DNA of 64,000 nt from Parastagonospora avenae f. sp. tritici 18332-5 (Eukaryota; Ascomycota; Dothideomycetes; Pleosporales; Phaeosphaeriaceae): the NCBI GenBank assembly GCA_022559985.1, contig JAFJTR010000015.1:310001-374000 (forward strand), written 5' to 3'. Positions within the stretch are counted from its first letter, which is position 1. Each line of letters begins with the position of its first letter. The notes under the pieces are model-generated. The model was not told the origin of the DNA, did no database searches, and saw nothing but the letters and a program-made list of their open reading frames with translations. The position numbers and the translations under genes were made by a program. Positions 57,933-64,000 of this stretch are shown here, in pieces.

Positions 57933-59059
57933 ATGGCAGAACATGAGCGGCCGGTAGTAGCATTCCTAGGCCCTGAAGCCAGCTATACACATCAGGTAAG
58001 GAGTCTATTAATTGTGCGAGTTTCTTGGTTGTTGTGTGAAGGAGGATCGTTAGCGGCGTTCTAGAAGAGAAGGAACATCCAGCTGCACGTTTCTATTCTC
58101 ATTTTCGTCACAATTATTTCATCTATTAGAATTTCAAACGCCTCTTTCCTCCTTCAACCTTGTCTCACAATACCCAGGCCGCCCTCGACGCCTTCAACAA
58201 AAACGAAGTCACGCTCTCCCCCCAAATCACCATCGCCGACGTCTTCACCGCCGTCCAAAACGGCACCGCATACCGCGGCGTCGTGCCCTTTGAAAACAGC
58301 AGCAACGGCTCCGTCGTCTTCACCCTCGACCTCATCAGCGACTCGCAAAACAAACACCCCGACATCCTCGTCTGCGGTGAAGCTTACGTCGCTGTCAAAC
58401 ATTGCCTTCTTGGCCACGCCCAAACACCACTTACTCAGACCGATGGGACGACCGGCAGACCACGCGCTGATCTCAGTAAGATTAAGAAATTGTACTCGCA
58501 TCCCCAGGCTTGGGGCCAGTGTAATGCGTTCCTCACAAGCTACCTCAAAAGCATTGAGCGCCACGATGTAAGCAGCACGTCGCGCGCCGCTGAAATCGCG
58601 GCCGCTGATAAATCCGGAGAGTCCGCTGCGCTGTCGAGTGTCGTCGCTGCGTCGCTGTTCGGCCTGGATGTTCTAGCTGAGAGTATTAATGACCATGTGG
58701 GCAATACGACGCGCTTCTTGGTTATCAGAAACAAGAATGAAGACTGCACCACACCAGCCGGAAATGAAGATGCAGTTGGTAGTAATGCGGGTCACAAAAC
58801 CCTGATCACATTCACGGTCGACCACGCGAATCCAGGCGCGCTGGCACACTGTCTCGCAGCATTAGCTAAATTCGGACTTAACTTGACGAGTATCAATACC
58901 AGGCCGAGTGGGGTCAGGAATTGGCATTATGTGTTTTTCGTCGAGTTGAGGGGCAGGAGGGAGGAGGGGGATGGAGGGGATGTCAATGCGGCGTTAGGGG
59001 AGTTGGAGGGGGTGGCGGAGGGGTGTAGGTGGAGGGGGAGTTGGGCGAGTAGAGAGTAG
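57933..59059 (+). CDS. PHA2: Prephenate dehydratase
   Basis: Exons 57933-57995 and 58178-59059 give 314 residues. It converts prephenate to phenylpyruvate, the committed step to phenylalanine. The N-terminus VVAFLGPEASYTHQAALDAF is typical. GVVPFENSSNGSVVFTLDL is the substrate-binding region, YSHPQAWGQCNAFL follows, and NTTRFLVI contains the catalytic TRF. A C-terminal ACT domain for phenylalanine feedback reads HANPGALAHCLAAL and LTSINTRPSG. The extreme C-terminus is Gly/Glu-rich and shows strong purine bias on the plus strand. The 182-nt intron has a CTTCAACCTT..CAG end. Confidence 0.94.
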
Positions 59060-59587
59060 GGATGTGGAGGAGTAGGGGACGGGATGAGAAGACGGGCAAA
59101 GAGGATGAGATATGGGAGCAAAGAAGGAGGTATCGGCGTAAAATGTACATGCACCTTTCAGCCTCGATCCGTCTACCATCGACGACATTGAAACTAACAC
59201 GCGAAAACACAGCACACCCTCTTGTTCGTCCGCCTCCACTACTACCAAATCCAAAGTCTGAACAGCAAAAGCTATTGCATTTTCCTTGGCCCCAAACCCG
59301 ACGTCACGTAACAAGACACTCCGCGGTACGCCTTTTGCAGCCTCTGTGCCTGCACGACTGGACGACTGCTGGGAACAAACTCTCTACCTTTGTGTGAAAT
59401 ATGGCGTAACGAGTGTGTAGCATACAGGCCGTACCCGACGTTACAAGTTTGCGTCCGGTGTCCATCAGGCATGTTCAAAATTCGGATAAATGCAGTAGTG
59501 TTCATACCAATATTTGGAGTGATCGTACGAGTCACCTGATCATCACATGATCAGCCTCTGCACGCGACTTAGGGGCTAGTGCAGGAG

Positions 59588-59594
59588 TATATAG
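59588..59594 (+). promoter_or_regulatory. TATA-like box
   Basis: TATATAG lies about 25-30 nt before an AATC run and 59 nt before the fragment at 59647. It may mark a transcription start, but no complete gene follows. Confidence 0.2.
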
Positions 59595-59646
59595 TCTTCT
59601 CGTACGATAGCTGCAATCAATCAATCAATCTGCAACAACTCAAAGT

Positions 59647-59838
59647 TTGCAACTTGCTTCACACCGTACAATTGTACTTGCTTTACCTAAGGTGAAGTTC
59701 TACCAACAAGTAGAGAAATTCCTACACCATCTCAAAGCTCAAGCCTCTGAATTTGTCAAGAGCAAGAAAGAGTCCCCTCTCCTGATTGTCATTCTTTATA
59801 GCCACGGAACACCAGAATATGGAGTTTGCTTAGGATAA
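59647..59838 (+). pseudogene. Possible gene fragment, unknown
   Basis: The frame reads FLHHLKAQASEFVKSKKE and then LLIVILYSHGTPEYGVCLG before a TAA. The hydrophobic strand followed by SHG recalls clan CD (caspase-like) peptidases, but there is no cysteine box after it and no ATG at the start. Too short to assign; a decayed remnant is the most likely reading. Confidence 0.2.
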
Positions 59839-60214
59839 GATGCGTCACTCCTGGGCTTAAGGGCAAGCGTTATCCTGAAGATGCAACATGCAACGATGTC
59901 CAAGTAAGGTTTCTCCCAGAAAAGAAAAACTGCATATAACTGTTTCGCTTCAGCAAATCAATATGCCCTGTCATTCTTGAGGATAGATGGGCGCGCGGCA
60001 GTCGAATATAAAAAAACAAAACATCACGGCTTTTTTTCGCAGCCGGCTGAAAGCGATTCGAATAGCTTTTTAGAAGCATATTTGTAAATTTTATGAGAGA
60101 GCGTAGAGATTCACGCTTACGATTAAATAACTTTTTCCCGGTTCTGTTAGAGGGTCTTTGGATACGTATAGGCTGGCTGTTGTGGCAAATTGGCGTGTGA
60201 AGTCTTCAGCTATG

Positions 60215-60242
60215 TTGGTGATGTAGGGTTGGTGATGTAGGG
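60215..60242 (+). repeat. 14-nt tandem duplication
   Basis: TTGGTGATGTAGGG occurs twice in direct succession, followed by a third partial copy (TTGGTG). Confidence 0.8.
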
Positions 60243-60708
60243 TTGGTGTTGTTGATCAGCAGGCTGTGGGTTGGACGATAACGAGATGGTAGTGATACAT
60301 GAGAACCGACTTAGAACTGAGCTGAAATATTTCAAGGTGTTTATTTCTTTCCAATGTAAAAGCTATGTTCTATAGCTTTTGTTCACCTTTACACATAAAG
60401 GTTTTTGTTCATTCTTGATCTTTCGTCGCGCTGTTCATGCTTCAGGTCGAACAGGAACTGTGGCTCGCTTTGGGCATATCTCGTGTGATGGTTTTCAAGC
60501 ACTTGGGACTGATGCTGGTGTATGTGAGGTAGCCGGTTCCTTAGCCTCGGGAAGCGTCATGTGCACGCGGACAGTTTCCGCGTTGGTCGCAGCGCCTTAT
60601 CAAGCCCTATCGCAGCATTACATCTGACTTCTCGTACCTGTTCAATCGAATGCGCACAAATCAAGATGGCGAAGATAGTCTGCCATCATACCGCCCAAGC
60701 GCAAAAGT

Positions 60709-62282
60709 ATGGACCCGTTAGCAAGTAACGTCAGCAAGAAGTTGACGCCAAAAGAGCGAGGTGAATCAACAACACGCCTTTCACACCAACCAATCGACTG
60801 AGCTTGCTAATTACGTGTAAAGGATGTTTCCAATGCTCTCGGCGCCGCATTGTGTGCGACAAATCTGAGCCAGCATGTGGCAAGTGCATCAAGAAAGGCA
60901 TCGAGTGCTCTGGAGTGAATCGCATACGCTTCACCGAGGCAGTCGCAAGACGTGGAAAACTGAAAGACTGCAAAATCCCGGATGTTGGCGGAAACGGATT
61001 GATCTGTCTACCTACGACGACCAACTTTCCGGCGGTGCGATGGAAGAGTGAGAAAAAGCAAAGAACGGAAAGAGCAGCCAAAGGGAAACAGCAACATGTG
61101 CAGAGCCAAACTGCGGAACTGCAAGATTCTTCTCAATGCCACGATGGACTCGATGGTTTTTCGCCTGGTTCGCTGGTAGCTACACAGACTTTGCCGCAGG
61201 TTTCAGCAGGACTAGACGAAAGTTCAGAGGCCCATGATGACGTGGAAGAGATTGTGCAATTCGACGATGGTATGCTGCGGCAGTGTCCAGTCTATATTGG
61301 TGTACAACCCTGGCTCGCACCTCTGAGCAGCGAAGCGCGCATGCTGTTCTCCCATTTCTCCGAGGCGATCGCGCCTGTAATGGTGATTGTCGACACTGCT
61401 TCGAATGGCTATCGCGAAATCATTTTACCCATGGCCCTCGAAGACGAAGTATTGCGCCGAGCAGTTGGTGTAGTCGCCGCTCAGCATCTCAGCCGCGAGA
61501 GACCCGACATTCAGCATGCGGCGGAAGCGGGTCGCGCTGCAATCATTTCTCGTCTACGAAATCATGCAGCGTCTGCCACGCCGGAGCAAGTTTTCAACAA
61601 GTTTACTTGGGCAACGTTGGTAGTCTTGTTAGTTGGCGAGACGGTTACCGGCAGTGCAGACTACACCTTTCTGGTGCAGATGCTGTTGTGTTTGTCGACA
61701 AACCGCAGGGCTGAATGCCAAAGGTCGCCAGTGACTAGGTTCCTTCAAATCTCAACAAATCTGTTCGAACTACTAGGCCTGCCTCTACTTGGGGAACACC
61801 ATGGCATGCTGGCACTACAGAAGTTTTCTCAATGGGAAGACTGGCTCACATGTGAGCAGTTTCCCGAGGGCTCTGAGAGTCAGCGCATCCTTGACGAGAC
61901 ATGCCTTTGTTTCGCTGCTGCGCACGACATCTACAAACGATGTGCTACAAGCGAAGACGCGGGATTTTCCGGGCCGGCAACTCTTTGTCCAGACGCTGTC
62001 GACAATTTCAACATCAACAAGCTCGTCGAACGGATTTCTCTGATACCGCCGTGTTCTCCTGGAGCGCATGCCCTCGTCTGGCCGTGCTTTGTCGCGGGCG
62101 CAGAAACAGCCGATCCCGGCCAGAGAGCCTTCTTTGTCGATTACATGAACAGCATTTACGCCCGCACCAAATTTCGCAACATTCCAACAGCCGTGCGAAG
62201 CTTGGAAAACATCTGGGCAAGAAAAGGAGGCAAGAGATGGACTCAGTGTTTGCCCGAACTTTCGAACGTGTTAGTAATGTGA
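60709..62282 (+). CDS. Zn(II)2Cys6 transcription factor
   Basis: Exons 60709-60760 and 60823-62282 give 503 residues. Splicing joins KKLTPKERG to CFQCSRRRIVC and yields a complete binuclear cluster with spacing C-x2-C-x6-C-x6-C-x2-C-x6-C (GCFQCSRRRIVCDKSEPACG, then KCIKKGIEC). A basic linker and Gln/Ser-rich stretch follow. From about residue 195 there is a fungal-specific regulatory domain (Fungal_trans_2 type: VQPWLAPLSSEARMLFSHFS, LPMALEDEVLRRAVGVVAAQ). The start is the ATG of MDPLASNVSKK; upstream in frame, PPKRK lacks an ATG (ATA at 60688). It converges on a permease 52 nt away. Targets are unknown. Confidence 0.85.
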
Positions 62283-62334
62283 CAGATGGTATATGTCTAA
62301 CTGGCACTTGAGATGACAGCTCGATTCAGGCTGT

Positions 62335-64000
62335 CTACTTTTCAAGTAAATCTAGCCGCGGTCCGGCGTAATACTTCTTAGCATGGAAGAACCAATTCAA
62401 GCCTGCAAACAAACCCATTACCCCGATCACAACGCTCGCATAGTCTGGTCGATGTCAGCTTCCCTATCAGTCTAATCTTTTTGGCTGAACCCACTCATGC
62501 TGCTTCCCGTGACAGGCTTGACAACGGGGAAGCAATAGAAGACGAGAACGAAGATGGCAAACAGCACAGTCACGATGTTCGCCGTCCAGCCTATCACCGA
62601 TGGAGGTCTGACGTAACGAGTTTGCGGTAACCAAGTCAAGGATCTTTTCCGATATATAAGCAGTGCCGCTGGAAAGGCGTAGGTGACATGCTGTAGGATC
62701 AGCCCTGTGCCGATAAAGGAATTGAAGGCTGACGTTGAGCCTAGGTAAACACATCCGATGATAAACATGATGGCGAAGTTGAATAGCAGAGCGGCGATAG
62801 GAACTTGCTGTTTTGGACTCATCTTGTTCAGCCACCGACTTCCAACGATTGCGTTATCGCGCCCAAAAGACCACGTCAGGCGGGAAGCAGTTTGGTGACT
62901 TCCATTGAGCGCTATTAGTACCATTACCGTGAGAGACACGATAAACACGGTGGCTGCCGCGTCCGACCGTGTGCTTTGGCGCCAAATCTCGTAAATTGGC
63001 ACACTGAAAGGATCGTCAGCACTTGCAACTTTACCATAGGCCTGAAGAACATACCCGGTTGCTGTTGAGACAACAGATTGCAAATCATTCGTGCAGTACA
63101 GCATTACGATTGCAAAGACGAACGATGTCACGAAGCCGATGGATATCGTGCTCAGTAGAGCGCGCGGCACCACCACGGCGGCGTTTTTGCACTCTTCAGC
63201 TAGGTGTATCGCGCCATCAATACCAGCATACATATAAGTAGGATTGATGAGGCCTGTCAAAAAGGCGATACCGTCAACCCACCCGCTTTCGTTCACGAAC
63301 GTGGTCCATACGAATTCTGACGATTGGTAGTGTGGGCCAGTACGAGCAAGACTGACGATGACAACCATGACCAAGCTGGTAATGGAGAGGAAGACTGTGG
63401 AATTAGATACAAGAAAAGCTCAACCGAGTCGCCACACTTACAGCCAACATCATGGATCCACATCGTTCGCTTGAGTACATATATGTTGTACAAGAGAACC
63501 AGGGTGTTTGCCGTTTGATATAGCAGAAATGCGTGCCACGGCTTCGGCGCATACGAAGGGTTATAGAAGATGGTCATGCCTATGACCAGCTGTGGAAAGA
63601 TGATGGCCACCCCAGCGCAAAGCGCAATCCACGCAAATACGTTCGTCGCACCGCAGCAGTAACTCTGCAGAACATTCAGCACATTCAGCACAAACAGAGT
63701 CTCAAAACGCTTACCAGCTCTCGACTCCACCTCTTTGGCGCAAGGATGCTGGTCCAATGATACTGGCCTCCAGCTGTAGGATACACACTCGCTAGCTCTC
63801 CCAATGTCAACGCGCAGAGTCCGACCAACACAAAAATGATGATCGGTCCATAGACTAAAGTGACCGGACCGCCTTGACTGACAGCAAGAGCAAATGTCGC
63901 TGCGATACCCGCCCAGCTATTGGAGATGACCCAACCGGCAGAGACAATCTCCAGCTTCGACATGTTTCGCGCATCGTCGGGTTGTAAGTCGAGACCCAAA
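62335..64000 (-). CDS. APC-superfamily amino acid/choline-type permease, 5' part outside window
   Basis: Exons on the minus strand within the window: 63715-64000 (continues past the edge), 63442-63664, 62495-63394, 62335-62444. The fold is the fungal Hnm1/Uga4-like branch that transports choline, GABA or amino acids across the plasma membrane. The first visible part reads MSKLEIVSAGWVISNSWAGI, then GELASVYPTAGGQYHW with the family ELASVYP motif. Later NPTYMYAGIDGAIHLAEECK is the conserved helix 6 region, and NGSHQTASRLTWSFGRD lies near helix 8. The last exon ends GLNWFFHAKKYYAGPRLDLL. About eleven of twelve membrane segments are in view. Substrate is not readable. The 3' end faces the zinc-cluster regulator. 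Confidence 0.88.

Larger units (their letters stand above)
59060..60708. other. Gene-poor spacer with small repeats
   Basis: A 1.65-kb spacer. It contains a possible gene fragment (59647-59838), a TATA-like site, an AATC run at 59612-59627 and a 14-nt tandem duplication. Nothing else is recognised. Confidence 0.4.

Overview
The window is nuclear DNA of a filamentous ascomycete. Genes carry short introns (about 44-190 nt) with GT..AG ends and CTAAC/CTGAC-type branch points. Fungal families are present (Zn(II)2Cys6 regulator, HNM1-type permease, URC1, class V myosin, AVT1). Decayed sequence carries stop codons of the kind left by repeat-induced point mutation (RIP). The overall look fits Dothideomycetes/Pleosporales, but that placement is an inference.

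Layout. 1-4957: end of a RhoGEF, then a large protein with a degenerate FHA domain and a pseudokinase. 4958-8183: a gene-poor decayed island holding a Baeyer-Villiger monooxygenase relic, a pogo/Fot1-type transposase relic and a short telomere-like repeat. 8184-9941: a P450 that is intact except for an in-frame TAG after its membrane anchor. 10307-20409 (minus): class V myosin, phosphoglycerate dehydrogenase and glucose-6-phosphate dehydrogenase. 22264-31000: ribosomal protein eL33, a sucrose/alpha-glucoside type transporter, NAP1, FAP7 and HAM1. 31498-33539: a P450-like protein that lacks the heme-cysteine loop. 34143-35084: ribosomal protein eS1, with an inverted-repeat element in its upstream region. 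36631-37150: a small unknown protein.

40120-44233 holds URC1 and uracil phosphoribosyltransferase, two genes of the URC uracil-degradation route, with ELF1 between them. 44978-59059 holds a WAPL-like cohesin regulator, Rheb, seryl-tRNA synthetase, an AVT1-type vacuolar amino acid transporter, eRF1 and prephenate dehydratase. 60709-64000 ends with a Zn2Cys6 regulator convergent to an amino acid/choline-type permease that runs off the right edge.

Most genes are housekeeping genes on both strands with no operon logic. The parts worth a second look are the FHA-pseudokinase, the heme-less P450-like protein, the URC1/UPRT neighbourhood, the decayed island beside the interrupted P450, and a small dispersed repeat family (about 21.9 kb and 35.3-35.8 kb) whose copies differ partly by RIP-type changes. 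Exon boundaries were worked out by hand from reading frame, splice signals and remembered family sequences; no searches were run.
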